DNA of 64,000 nucleotides from Erythrobacter aureus (GTDB lineage Bacteria > Pseudomonadota > Alphaproteobacteria > Sphingomonadales > Sphingomonadaceae), in contig NZ_CP031358.1 in the NCBI RefSeq assembly GCF_003355455.1, forward strand, positions 248,001 to 312,000, in the 5' to 3' direction. A program made the position numbers and the translations under genes. Every line of letters starts with the position of its first letter. Within the stretch, counting starts at the first letter, position 1. Positions 1-7,773 of this stretch are shown piece by piece. Below the pieces are notes generated by a model, which did no database searches, had not been told where the DNA came from, and worked only from the letters and a program-made list of their open reading frames with translations.

Positions 1-33
1 TTATTCATGGTGGGGTATCCGGTGGGGAAGGGT

Positions 34-58
34 GCCCCCGCCGTTTATAGGCGGGGGC
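34..58. terminator. GC-rich hairpin after the NUDIX gene
   Basis: A perfect 9-bp inverted repeat (GCCCCCGCC / GGCGGGGGC) with a 7-nt loop sits just past the stop codon of the NUDIX gene. No clear T-run follows in the minus direction, so it may be a weak or factor-assisted terminator or an RNA-stabilising stem. Nothing else is seen in bases 1-33. Confidence 0.55.
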
Positions 59-66
59 TTTGAGGG

Positions 67-765
67 TCAGGCCGGTTCCGGCTGGAGCATCTGGTTGACG
101 ACGAGGCCGGTCCAGGTTTCCATCTCGACGCGCTCGTCGCCCTGGCGTGCGTCGCGCTCGATGAGTTCGGCCGGCGTCAGATATTCGGCATTGGCGATCG
201 CGGTTTCGAAATTGAATTCCGGCGCGAAGCTGCGCAGGATCTTCAGGTCGATTTCGCAGACCAGGCCGATGTGGACGCTGTCGACGGGCTTCGCCTGCGA
301 CTGGATGAGGCTGGTCCATTCGAGAAGGTCGGGATGCTGCTCGAGGACGTCGTCGGGAAGATCGATGCCGAGCTCTTCGCAGATCTCACGGATGGCCGAG
401 ACGCTGAGCGTCTTGCGCAGGTCGATCATGCCATCTTTGTTGTAGATGGCGTCCATCGCATCGACATGGCCGCCGATGCCGACCGACGAGTTGTTGTGGA
501 GGCGGCTCTCGCCGCCGTCGGAGCCGCGGATGTAGGAGAGCAGCTTGTCGCCGTCGCGCACGACGATGTACGGGATCGGCTGGACGAAATCGGTATCTTC
601 CTCGCCCTTCTTGTCGAGGTGACCGCGCGGGCCGACCCAGACGTTGTGATTGTCGAAGACAGCCGCGTCAGCTGCTTCGTCGAAGGGCCGGATGCCGAAG
701 CCAAGGCCGATCGACATGGCGATGGGCGCCGAGCGCAGGGCGATGATATGGGCGATTTTGCTCAT
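67..765 (-). CDS. NUDIX hydrolase
   Basis: A 232-aa cytoplasmic protein with a NUDIX signature: glycines near residues 98-99 followed, after a longer than usual insertion, by REICEELG at 126-133, which matches the REUXEEXG half of the Nudix box. Family members hydrolyse nucleoside diphosphates linked to another group; the substrate cannot be told. The ATG at 765 is chosen because GGAGAACAC precedes it; an upstream in-frame start lacks a ribosome site. It is the last gene before a hairpin at 34-58 and is preceded by a 150-nt gap that carries a copy of a repeated 19-bp motif (906-924). Function inside the family is inference. Confidence 0.8.
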   Translation of the reverse strand: MSKIAHIIALRSAPIAMSIGLGFGIRPFDEAADAAVFDNHNVWVGPRGHLDKKGEEDTDFVQPIPYIVVRDGDKLLSYIRGSDGGESRLHNNSSVGIGGHVDAMDAIYNKDGMIDLRKTLSVSAIREICEELGIDLPDDVLEQHPDLLEWTSLIQSQAKPVDSVHIGLVCEIDLKILRSFAPEFNFETAIANAEYLTPAELIERDARQGDERVEMETWTGLVVNQMLQPEPA

Positions 766-905
766 GTGTTCTCCGTTAGGATGTGAAGGAAAAGGCAGCC
801 CGGTACTGATGGGCGAAGCCAAGGATTTCCGTTGTGAGGCCATCTTAGACGCTTGAGAGTGCAAGCGCTGCAACTTTCTCAGGAAATTTGAAGGCCCGGA
901 GGCCG

Positions 906-924
906 GTTTCAGGATGTTTCAGGA
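906..924 (+). repeat. 19-bp GTTTCWGGATGTTTCAGGA motif, copy A
   Basis: GTTTCAGGATGTTTCAGGA, itself a direct repeat of GTTTCAGGAT with a 10-bp period. It overlaps the 3' end of the gene at 919-1302 and lies in the upstream region of the NUDIX gene. Related copies occur at 7656, 54319, 59239 and 62998, all in or next to intergenic regions. Confidence 0.6.
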
Positions 925-1302
925 TTCTTGAAGCGTGAGAGCGTAGAGAGTTCGGACCTTCTGGACGACCTTGCGCATCTGAACGGCTCTCTCCGGGTTC
1001 TGGAGGCGTCCGTTCTCGATCCGGTGGAGGTCTTCCAAGGCGATGAGGTAGACCTCGCGCATTGCGACCTCCTCATCGTCAGGGTTGCGCGAGTGGCCGG
1101 TGCCGCCTTCGGCTGGCGGAGCCTCTTTGAGGTTTACCAGGCGGGGCTCGATGCGGCGCAGGTTCTCAGCCCGTTGGCAGAGCTTCTCGGCGATTTTTTG
1201 ATCGCCGAGCGCCAAGGCGGTTTCGGCAAGGCCGTCCAGATGAGAAGCCTTGTCGTCGACGAGCTTGCGCAGGCGGTCGATTTGCATGTCGAGAGGAGTC
1301 AT
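919..1302 (-). CDS. hypothetical helical protein
   Basis: A 127-aa protein I do not recognise. It is charged and predicted helical, with leucine- and arginine-rich heptad-like stretches at residues 1-50 and 78-125, no cysteines beyond one, no signal peptide and no membrane segment. The ATG at 1302 has only a weak AGGG upstream. It sits between two hairpins, downstream of the membrane protein at 1371-2258, and is likely its own short unit. Confidence 0.65.
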   Translation of the reverse strand: MTPLDMQIDRLRKLVDDKASHLDGLAETALALGDQKIAEKLCQRAENLRRIEPRLVNLKEAPPAEGGTGHSRNPDDEEVAMREVYLIALEDLHRIENGRLQNPERAVQMRKVVQKVRTLYALTLQES

Positions 1303-1323
1303 GTGCGGCCCTGTAATGAATAC

Positions 1324-1347
1324 GGCCGCCCGCTAAAGCGAGCGGCC
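1324..1347 (-). terminator. hairpin terminator downstream of membrane protein
   Basis: A 10-bp GC stem (GGCCGCCCGC / GCGAGCGGCC, one G-U pair) with a TAAA loop lies 24 nt after the stop of the gene at 1371-2258. The downstream sequence on the minus strand is only mildly T-rich, so efficiency is uncertain. Confidence 0.6.
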
Positions 1348-1370
1348 GCGCAGTGGTGTCGTGTGTGCGG

Positions 1371-2258
1371 TCAGATGACCTGCTGCGTGCCCATCGGGCC
1401 CGAGATGGTGAAGCTTTCGATCTCTTCCTTCGCAGCATCGATCTCGCACCGGTACTTGTTCCGGATCATGGCGCCGAAGCTGTTCTGGCTGTCGAAGGGG
1501 CGCTCGACGACCATGAGGTTGTCTTTGCCCATGCTGTATTTCCAGTGATGGAGGTCGAGGCTGCCGGGGCTGACGAGGACCTGTTCGAGGATGAGGTCGC
1601 AGAATGAGACGTATTCGATCTCCTTGTCGGCGGCGGCGCGCTGCTCAGGCGTCGCTTTGCACATGGCGATGGTCGACTGGGTGCAGGAGGGTTCGAGGTT
1701 CGACTCCGTCAGCTTGCCTGCCTTGAATCGTTCGAGTGCTTCTTCGGCCTGCGCCTGCTTCACCATGAAGCGGTTGCCGTTTTCGCAGTCGACGAACCAG
1801 ACGGCCTTGCCCTTTTTCGAGACATCGGAGACGGCGCCGGAATTGACCTGGGTGCAGCTGTTGCTCTCGGCAGCGACGTAGATTGCGGCTGGCTCCAGCT
1901 CGTCGAGCTTCTCGAAGGTCTCCTTGCCGACCCACGAGTATGTCTCGGGGAACTCCTTGCGGGTGTACGGCATGACGAATTCGAGGGCAGGGGCCGCCTT
2001 GGCAAGGATGGCCTCATGGTCTTCTTTAGCCTCGGCAGCTTGCTCAGCCGCAGCTTCGGCTGCGCGGGCAGCCTTCTCTTCGGGCGTCGGTTCGGGAACG
2101 ATGAGCCCGAACAGGACGAAGGATACGACCGCGCCAAGGGCATAGTGCTTGCGGCCCAGTCCTTCGGCGAAGGGCAGGAACTTACCCAGCGGGACGACGA
2201 TGCCAACAAGGCAGGCGAGGAGGATGATGGCAAATAGGCCAGCGATTGCGTCTTGCAT
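1371..2258 (-). CDS. cysteine-containing membrane protein
   Basis: A 295-aa protein with two N-terminal membrane segments (about residues 3-25 and 38-55), an Ala/Glu-rich coiled-coil-like linker at 58-90, then a soluble domain with six scattered cysteines, suggesting disulphides and export. The stretch around residues 165-215, with a QAQAEEAL segment followed by paired cysteines, resembles the C-terminal part of the neighbouring exported protein at 2753-3331 (QAEAEKAV plus paired cysteines), so the two may share a domain. No known family is recognised. The start has AAAGAACACGTC upstream. Confidence 0.75.
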   Translation of the reverse strand: MQDAIAGLFAIILLACLVGIVVPLGKFLPFAEGLGRKHYALGAVVSFVLFGLIVPEPTPEEKAARAAEAAAEQAAEAKEDHEAILAKAAPALEFVMPYTRKEFPETYSWVGKETFEKLDELEPAAIYVAAESNSCTQVNSGAVSDVSKKGKAVWFVDCENGNRFMVKQAQAEEALERFKAGKLTESNLEPSCTQSTIAMCKATPEQRAAADKEIEYVSFCDLILEQVLVSPGSLDLHHWKYSMGKDNLMVVERPFDSQNSFGAMIRNKYRCEIDAAKEEIESFTISGPMGTQQVI

Positions 2259-2303
2259 GACGTGTTCTTTCGGTAGGTGGTGACGAAACAGGCTCGAGCC
2301 GGG

Positions 2304-2546
2304 TTATCCGGCGGAGAAGCTGAGAAGGAGGCCGAAGATGGTTGTCGGATACAGGTAGATGAGGACGCATCCGACTGCTGCGAAGAACAAGCTCACCGTG
2401 AAGGTGAGCCAGAGCGCGGTTCCGCGTTTCAGGGCGGCTATGCCGGCAGCGGTGGTGGCGTCTGCTCGTGCCCGGGCCCCTGCGATCATGACGATCGCGA
2501 GGATCATCAATGAGCCGACGTAGAGGAAGATCATCTCAGCGGGCAT
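2304..2546 (-). CDS. small two-helix membrane protein
   Basis: An 80-aa protein with two hydrophobic helices (about residues 6-23 and 45-68) joined by an Ala/Arg-rich loop. The ATG at 2546 overlaps the stop of the preceding gene by 11 nt, with GGGAG ten bases upstream; an in-frame ATG four codons later is possible. It is the third gene of a probable 3331-2304 operon of small membrane proteins. Function unknown. Confidence 0.65.
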   Translation of the reverse strand: MPAEMIFLYVGSLMILAIVMIAGARARADATTAAGIAALKRGTALWLTFTVSLFFAAVGCVLIYLYPTTIFGLLLSFSAG

Positions 2547-2751
2547 GGCGGCTGGCTCCCATTGCGACGTGGCGCGGCGAAGTATCGAGCGAATGCTCGA
2601 CAGGAGCAGATTGCTCATCGTCCTTGGAAAGTTCAGCTCCGACGATGAGGGCAGCGCTCATGGCAACGCCGGCTGCGATGAGCGTCGAGGCGACAATCGA
2701 GAAGTAGGCGAAGTTGCCCCAGCGGCCGAAGGCGGCGGTGAAGAGTTCCAT
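2536..2751 (-). CDS. small single-helix membrane protein
   Basis: A 71-aa protein with one long hydrophobic segment (about residues 14-40) and a charged C-terminal tail. The ATG follows the stop of the upstream gene by two bases and is preceded by AAGGGAACTGAC, a good ribosome site lying inside the upstream gene, which suggests translational coupling. No family is recognised. Confidence 0.7.
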   Translation of the reverse strand: MELFTAAFGRWGNFAYFSIVASTLIAAGVAMSAALIVGAELSKDDEQSAPVEHSLDTSPRHVAMGASRHAR

Positions 2752-2752
2752 G

Positions 2753-3331
2753 TCAGTTCCCTTCGGCGGGCATCAGCGATGACGTCTGACAGCCGTCGCG
2801 CGTCCAGTCGTCTGCCGTGCAGGTAGCTTGCCTATTCGTAAGCGTTAAAGCGCCCTGCTGTTCGAGCAGGACTGCCTTTTCAGCCTCCGCTTGCGATATG
2901 AAGAAGAACTCCAGATTGAGGTCATATCGGTGATCAGAATCACATAGCACGGCATACTCTAGTTCGCCGTTGTTTAGTCTGTGATGATTCACCGTGACTG
3001 CAACGATTTTAGGGCAGTTATTGCTTCGAGCAGCCTCAAGTCCAGCGCCAAAAATGTGGTTCTTGCTTTCTAGGGTGGCTTTTATCCCGAGCCTCTTTGC
3101 TGCCTCTTCAAGATCGTTAAGTGTGATATCACGCGAGCGATTCCGATGCTTGCGAAGGACTTCGTTATGCTCTGCAAATGCGATAGCCTGCTTCTGAACC
3201 TTGCGTTCCGCTGCATCAGCGGAAAATGCAGTTCCTGCATAGAAGGTAAGGGCTAGCGTCAGGATTGACACAGGGATGGCTGCGAAGATCGCGACACGTC
3301 GAAGAGGTTTATTTGAAACGGGAGTTTCCAT
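2753..3331 (-). CDS. exported or membrane-anchored hypothetical protein
   Basis: A 192-aa protein with a basic N-terminus and a hydrophobic segment at about 14-36 ending in a signal-peptidase-like small-residue stretch, so it is exported or anchored. Four cysteines lie in the soluble part. Residues 147-183 (QAEAEKAV, then CT and a second cysteine) resemble a segment of the protein at 1371-2258. First gene of the three-gene unit 3331-2304. Base composition is less GC-rich than its neighbours (many AAG, GAT and AAT codons), hinting at separate ancestry. Confidence 0.75.
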   Translation of the reverse strand: METPVSNKPLRRVAIFAAIPVSILTLALTFYAGTAFSADAAERKVQKQAIAFAEHNEVLRKHRNRSRDITLNDLEEAAKRLGIKATLESKNHIFGAGLEAARSNNCPKIVAVTVNHHRLNNGELEYAVLCDSDHRYDLNLEFFFISQAEAEKAVLLEQQGALTLTNRQATCTADDWTRDGCQTSSLMPAEGN

Positions 3332-3342
3332 AGGTGTTCCGA

Positions 3343-3633
3343 TCAGTGCTTTGTTTCGACGGCTTCAGCGATCATCGCATCGCCATTGACGCCGCCGCCA
3401 CGAATGACATCGCAGCGAGGATCATCGAGCGATCTGGGGCTAACCATCACGCTGTCGAGAGATGCGTCCTTCGAGGTGCGACCCTGGAAGCGGTGGTAGC
3501 CCGCATAGGTGCCGTCTTCGATTGCGCCTAGATAGTGCCAATACGGTCTCAGGCGGAATTTGCGGCCTTCGACTTCGACGATGCGGGAGCGTCGCTTTGT
3601 AGGTTTGGACGCCTCAACGGTTTCATGCCGCAA
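3343..3633 (-). CDS. hypothetical protein with TTG start
   Basis: A 96-aa basic protein I do not recognise. There is no suitable ATG or GTG near the 5' end, but TTG at 3633 is preceded by a perfect AAGGAGG six bases upstream, which decides the start. The start codon overlaps the last codons of the preceding gene (stop at 3623), so the pair looks translationally coupled. The N-terminal third is rich in Lys/Arg, followed by aromatic residues (RPYWHYLG) and a polar C-terminus. Confidence 0.7.
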   Translation of the reverse strand: MRHETVEASKPTKRRSRIVEVEGRKFRLRPYWHYLGAIEDGTYAGYHRFQGRTSKDASLDSVMVSPRSLDDPRCDVIRGGGVNGDAMIAEAVETKH

Positions 3634-3910
3634 TGGAAGCCTCCTTGGGCTTCTCGTAGTCTTCGACGGCGTCCATCGTGCGATCGCCGAGCAGGATGCC
3701 GGAGATTTCGGTGCGCGATGGATCTTGAGCAACCTCACGCGAAGAGGTGTCGAGAACGACCCCCATCTGCCAGAGGGCGTTGATCTCTTCCTGGGTGATG
3801 TCTTCATCAGGCTCCCATTCCTGCACCTTCTCCTGAAGGGTGGCGCCAAGGAGAGCGGCCATGCGGTCGGTCATGAGGAAGCGACCGGTCAAAAGATTTG
3901 CTTTCGGCAT
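3623..3910 (-). CDS. hypothetical acidic protein
   Basis: A 95-aa soluble acidic protein without recognised domain, signal or cysteine motif. It ends inside the start region of the TTG-initiated gene at 3343-3633. The ribosome site before ATG 3910 is poor (GAG only); an in-frame ATG at residue 13 is an alternative. Confidence 0.6.
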   Translation of the reverse strand: MPKANLLTGRFLMTDRMAALLGATLQEKVQEWEPDEDITQEEINALWQMGVVLDTSSREVAQDPSRTEISGILLGDRTMDAVEDYEKPKEASIAA

Positions 3911-3946
3911 TTCGATACTCGTGGTGTGTGGGGTTGAAATGCGCGC

Positions 3947-4792
3947 TCAGGCCGCAGAGGCGAGAAGGTCGCCCTGGGCATTGCACGGCTGGTGACGATC
4001 CTCGTCGATGACGAAGCCGTAGGGGAGGTAACCCTCCCGATATTCGGCGCTGTCGACGAGGAAGTATGATGTAGGCGGAAGCTTAATCTGGTCGCCGCGG
4101 CCGCCGATGGCTGCCGAGCAGATAGTCTTCGTGCGGTCGGTTTTGAGATGGATCGCCGAATAGGTGATCAGCTTGCCCGCGTTCTTGGTGAAGAATTCGC
4201 GCCGGCGGAGCGTGCGGCTCTCGGATACGAGGACCTTCTGGCCGGTGACGGCCTCATACTCGTCCGGACGGCTGTCCTTCAGGGTCTGGTGCGCGAAGTT
4301 GAGTTCGCGGCTGGTGAAGAGATCGGGGAAAGAGAGAGCAACGATCGCCCATTCTTCGTCCTCTTCATAGGATCCGCCGTCCGAGCGCCAGCACTCGTGA
4401 ACCTGGTCGTTCTGGTCAGGCTCGAGCATGAAGCCGCCATGACTTGCAGTCGTGACGTTCTCGATGCCTTCAGCGTAGCGTAGGCGCGACTGTGAGGCGC
4501 CCCACGGCGTCGGGACCATTCCCTCGACGCTCTGGCGTCGCAGCTTGCTGAGCTCGCTCTGGTGAGCCTTCAGAGGCTTGAGGAAGTCGAGGAAAGCTTC
4601 TTCGTCCTCGACGAACTCGGCGCTGGCACGAAGGTCGAGCGCGGAAAGCGTCGCGGGATTGCGCGGCGGGAAGCATTCGAAGACCTGATGTGTGCCGCGA
4701 TCGGGGGACCGGCTGGGCAGCATTGCGTAGACGAGATTACCGACCCGGGTAGCGGGGTGGCCATCCTTGGTCTTGGTCAGCGTAATCGACAT
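3947..4792 (-). CDS. DUF7007-type plasmid protein
   Basis: A 281-aa soluble protein. The middle shows the pattern I associate with DUF7007: TPWG at 95-98, TASHGG at 115-120 and YEEDEEWAIV at 142-151. This domain recurs in alphaproteobacterial plasmid and polyvalent proteins and has no settled function. The ATG at 4792 is chosen because GAGG lies eight bases upstream. It is preceded by the methylase-like gene (34-nt gap), suggesting one transcript from about 6951 downward. The family assignment is from memory of the motif. Confidence 0.75.
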   Translation of the reverse strand: MSITLTKTKDGHPATRVGNLVYAMLPSRSPDRGTHQVFECFPPRNPATLSALDLRASAEFVEDEEAFLDFLKPLKAHQSELSKLRRQSVEGMVPTPWGASQSRLRYAEGIENVTTASHGGFMLEPDQNDQVHECWRSDGGSYEEDEEWAIVALSFPDLFTSRELNFAHQTLKDSRPDEYEAVTGQKVLVSESRTLRRREFFTKNAGKLITYSAIHLKTDRTKTICSAAIGGRGDQIKLPPTSYFLVDSAEYREGYLPYGFVIDEDRHQPCNAQGDLLASAA

Positions 4793-4826
4793 GGGGAATA
4801 CCTCGGTTGCGATGGGGTAGGGTGGA

Positions 4827-5543
4827 TCAGGCCGCGTCTTTGACGTCGGCTTCTGCTTGCTGCTTTTCGGCAACGAGCCGGTGATAGAGGGCAGGAGTGT
4901 GCGCGACTTCGCGCTGCTCCATGGCGATGGTGTCGCCCCAGATGACGGTCGCCGGGATGTTGTGGAGGCGACAAGCGATGTAAGTCATCCGGTGGCAGTG
5001 GCGGTCGATGTCCTGCGCGGTGACGCGCATATGCTTCTCGACCTCATAGCCATGGGCAACGACCTGCTCTGCGGTGGCAATGACCATGCCGCCCGAGCCG
5101 CAGGTCGGCTCGGACATTTCGAAGTAGCCGTGCTCGTCGATCGCGTTCTTGATGCAGTCGCTCGACACGGTGATGCCAGCCATCAATTGGCTGACATGAT
5201 AGGGCGTGAAGAACTGGCCGAGAGACTTGTTCGAAGTCTCGAGCGACATGTAGATTTCACCCAGGTGGTCGGCAAAGTCGTCCTGAGCGAGGAGAGCGAC
5301 GGTGGCAAAGAAGTTGCTCATCGCGTCGACCACCTCGCGGTCGTACTTGCCGACGATTTCGAGATATTCGTTCTCGCGGGCTTGCCAGGCGTCATCCCTC
5401 GGCTCGACGCCGTTGCGCAGGGACAGATACATGACCGAGACGAAGTCTTGGAACAGCGACGAAACCCGGTGACGGGGCGAAGCTGCGTCAGTGATGATCT
5501 TCGCCGCCTGCTTCACAGAAACAGGCGGGGGTTTCTTCGCCAT
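4827..5543 (-). CDS. N6-adenine methylase-like protein, apparently truncated
   Basis: A 238-aa protein resembling the core of type I HsdM-type methylases: QFFTP at 110-114 and the SAM-binding EPTCGSGGM at 145-153, then QDID at 177-180. The family normally continues to a catalytic NPPY/NPPF motif and a long C-terminal region; here the protein ends about 60 residues after QDID and no NPPY is visible. It may be a stand-alone SAM-binding protein, an inactive relic, or part of a split enzyme. Start ATG 5543 follows GAAAGAAAGACC. No HsdR or HsdS gene is nearby. Confidence 0.75.
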   Translation of the reverse strand: MAKKPPPVSVKQAAKIITDAASPRHRVSSLFQDFVSVMYLSLRNGVEPRDDAWQARENEYLEIVGKYDREVVDAMSNFFATVALLAQDDFADHLGEIYMSLETSNKSLGQFFTPYHVSQLMAGITVSSDCIKNAIDEHGYFEMSEPTCGSGGMVIATAEQVVAHGYEVEKHMRVTAQDIDRHCHRMTYIACRLHNIPATVIWGDTIAMEQREVAHTPALYHRLVAEKQQAEADVKDAA

Positions 5544-5611
5544 GGTCTTTCTTTCATCCAATGAGGTCGTTCCAGTGGACGAACCCCCTCGTTGGAAACT
5601 TCCTTTCTGGG

Positions 5612-6466
5612 TCAGGCGGCCAATGGGAGACATGCCGGCTGGCACGAGGCCCATAGGGCGTCGAATTCGGGCGTGGTCGCGTGAGGGTCCTCGCCATACC
5701 AGGCAGTGATCGGATCGAAGTTCACCGCGTCGATGACGTGGTAGCGAAGCGTGCTGAGAGTTTTCTCGAAAACGCCGAGGGCAGGGTGGCCGAAGTGCCC
5801 CATGCCCTCAGACTGGTTCACATCGTCGATTAGGACAGCGTCCCATTCGTCTGCAGCTGCGAGTTTCGTGAAAGCAGTCGAATGATTCCACTGGCGACCT
5901 GTCAGTCCGCCTTCGCGGCCTGTGGCATAGTCGTAGACGCGAAAGTCGGCTGGCCGCTCGAGGATGAAGAGGCGTCCTTGCGCCTTATAGTCGGCGGGCA
6001 GGATCACATCGACGCTGTCGCGCTTGGCAGTCTTGACCCAGGAATATGACGATCCGTCGTATCCGAGGCTGGCCATATAGTCCTTGGCCTGCTGCCAAGT
6101 GGGGTGACCGTCAAGGACACGCCAAGAGCAGATGCGGTCTCGGTCATCGCGCTTGATGTCCAGCTTTCGCTCGTCGAAGCCGAGTTCGCGGAAGATGATG
6201 CGATTGATGTAGCTGTCAGGAAGCATGCGCTCCTGCAGGGTCCAGAGATAAGGCGGGGTCCACATAGTGGAGCCGGATGTCGCGGGACAGTAGGATTGAG
6301 CCACGACAGGGTCTTCGGCGGCCCAGCGGAGGCCGAGCGAAGAGAACGATTTCAGTCGCCCATCGAATTGCTCTAGCGTGCCGTGGAACATCAGACCATG
6401 GCATGCTTCGCGCGGGGTAGGGGAGTTGGCCAGTAGGTCGACCAGCCAGGTAGGGGTGCTGGTCAT
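5612..6466 (-). CDS. ADP-ribosyltransferase-like protein
   Basis: A 284-aa soluble protein. The N-terminus has FHGT at 27-30 and an AAEDPVVAQSY stretch at 49-59, the layout of the first two elements in ADP-ribosyltransferase (ART) folds of the polyvalent-protein type; LGYDGSSYSW in the middle and DVILPAD further on fit the later elements. A catalytic glutamate cannot be assigned by eye. Its ATG overlaps the stop of the upstream gene by one base (TGATG), so translation is coupled. A second ART-like protein lies at 26670-27119. ART assignment is tentative. Confidence 0.6.
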   Translation of the reverse strand: MTSTPTWLVDLLANSPTPREACHGLMFHGTLEQFDGRLKSFSSLGLRWAAEDPVVAQSYCPATSGSTMWTPPYLWTLQERMLPDSYINRIIFRELGFDERKLDIKRDDRDRICSWRVLDGHPTWQQAKDYMASLGYDGSSYSWVKTAKRDSVDVILPADYKAQGRLFILERPADFRVYDYATGREGGLTGRQWNHSTAFTKLAAADEWDAVLIDDVNQSEGMGHFGHPALGVFEKTLSTLRYHVIDAVNFDPITAWYGEDPHATTPEFDALWASCQPACLPLAA

Positions 6467-6951
6467 CAGGAGAGGGCTTCTTCCAGCGCTTCGGTGGGCG
6501 TCGGCTGGATTTCTGTCCAGCTGCCGATTTCGATGCCCATCTGGATCGGCGACAATTCGTCGGGGTTGGATCCGATGAGGGTTTGGTAGACGAGCTCATA
6601 GAGAGGCTCAGTCCGGAGCTGCTCTTCGCTCTCTGCGAATCCGGAGGCGCGCATGCGCTCGACAGCCTCGTCGCGAAGGAGTTCTTCGTCGTCGATCTGA
6701 ACATCGATGAGAAGCTTCACGATGTCGCCGAAGGAGCCAGCATCGGTCCAGTCTTGGATTTCGATGCCAAACTCGTCTGGCGAAGCCATGTCGTCATTCG
6801 AGCCGTAGAGTGCTTCGAATGCGAGGTCGTGAAGTGGCTTGCCGCGGTGAAGTTCTGGCTCACTTTCGAACCCAGAATTGGCCATGCGGTTCGAGGCAAC
6901 GTCACGGAGCAGTGCTTCGTCGATGACGTTGAGAGTGATTAGGAGCTTCAC
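6466..6951 (-). CDS. protein built of two tandem repeats
   Basis: A 161-aa acidic protein made of two copies of one unit of about 70 residues (1-70 and 78-147). Aligned landmarks are KLLI / KLLI, LLRD / LLRD, RMANSGF / RMRASGF, YGSN / IGSN and GIEIQDWT / GIEIGSWT. No known family is recognised; the pattern suggests a duplicated fold that pairs with itself. GTG at 6951 is the start, preceded by AAGGAAAATTCCA. It heads a probable operon running down to 3343. Confidence 0.8.
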   Translation of the reverse strand: MKLLITLNVIDEALLRDVASNRMANSGFESEPELHRGKPLHDLAFEALYGSNDDMASPDEFGIEIQDWTDAGSFGDIVKLLIDVQIDDEELLRDEAVERMRASGFAESEEQLRTEPLYELVYQTLIGSNPDELSPIQMGIEIGSWTEIQPTPTEALEEALS

Positions 6952-7000
6952 TGGAATTTTCCTTCAAAGGTGAGGGGTCAAACTCCCACCGAAAGATGCT

Positions 7001-7237
7001 TCATTTCGTTGAAGCCATCAGGCCACGCCGCTTGCGGTGCTTGTGGCCACAGATGCAGGTCCATCCGCCAAAGAGGACCTGGAGAGGCGTTCGAAGCTCT
7101 GCGTTCAGCAGGGTTCGATTACAGCGCTCGCATGGAGCTTTGCGCGACCGGCGTTTCCGGTCGTAAGCCCTATAGGCTGCAGCTGCGCGCTGAATGGCCG
7201 CGATCGGGATGCCGGGAATACGGTCATTCAGGCGCAA
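7001..7237 (-). CDS. small cysteine-containing protein
   Basis: A possible 78-aa basic protein with paired cysteines (CERC at about 36-39 and CIC near 61-63), which could bind zinc. It begins with TTG 16 nt after the stop of the exported protein at 7254-7499, with only a weak ribosome site. Unknown family; a real gene is likely but not certain. Confidence 0.5.
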   Translation of the reverse strand: MRLNDRIPGIPIAAIQRAAAAYRAYDRKRRSRKAPCERCNRTLLNAELRTPLQVLFGGWTCICGHKHRKRRGLMASTK

Positions 7238-7253
7238 CGCAGCAGCTTTCTGA

Positions 7254-7499
7254 TTAGGCCTTGCGGACGTCGTTGACCTTCGCGTGGATGTTCTTCGGCT
7301 TGTTCGCGGAAGGCTTCACGTCCTTGGGACGGCTGGTGTTGTCCGGGAGCGGAAGATAAATGGTTTTCTGCTCAAGGTTGCGGAGAGCTTCGCGAACCTT
7401 CGAAGCCGGGCCGAACGAGGCGAGGTCGGGCAGGATCGCGGCGGATGCTGCGGTCGGAATCGTCGCAATACAGGCTGCGACGAGGAAGAACTTCTTCAT
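7254..7499 (-). CDS. small secreted protein
   Basis: An 81-aa protein with a classical Sec signal peptide (MKKFF, hydrophobic core, AASA before a predicted cut near residue 20). The mature part is short, basic and proline/lysine-rich. ATG 7499 is preceded by AAAGGGGAAATGA. A probable promoter lies at 7644-7674. Function unknown. Confidence 0.75.
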   Translation of the reverse strand: MKKFFLVAACIATIPTAASAAILPDLASFGPASKVREALRNLEQKTIYLPLPDNTSRPKDVKPSANKPKNIHAKVNDVRKA

Positions 7500-7643
7500 T
7501 TCATTTCCCCTTTAGTGGCTAGCAAAGGCAACTTTGCGAGGCAGCTCCCGCTCGCACGCGACAGGAAGATTTGCCGTTGGCATGACGCAAATATCCTGAT
7601 GCAGGGCGAGCGTTCAGGAACTTACCCTGAAACGAGCGCTTGT

Positions 7644-7674
7644 CTTATAGCGGGTTCCTGAAACATCCTGCAAC
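7644..7674 (-). promoter_or_regulatory. promoter with 19-bp motif copy B
   Basis: On the minus strand TTGCAG (-35) is separated by 18 bp from TATAAG (-10), upstream of the secreted-protein gene at 7499. The spacer is largely occupied by the 19-bp motif (7656-7674, GTTGCAGGATGTTTCAGGA on the minus strand), so a protein bound there would touch RNA polymerase. The rest of 7500-7773 holds no gene; the kinase ribosome site GGAGGAG is at 7756. Confidence 0.6.
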
Positions 7675-7773
7675 CCGTAATAACCGCAGGTGCGGGTGCG
7701 GTATCAGATGTTTTTGGACAATTTGTCGAATCCGCTTAATAAGCGCAGTTGAATCGGAGGAGCAGTTCTTTTC

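Noticed and set aside
3343..3910. A possible frameshift joining the frames at 3343 and 3623.
   Set aside because: The downstream frame has its own AAGGAGG and TTG start, and the upstream one ends in a normal stop; this is overlap coupling.
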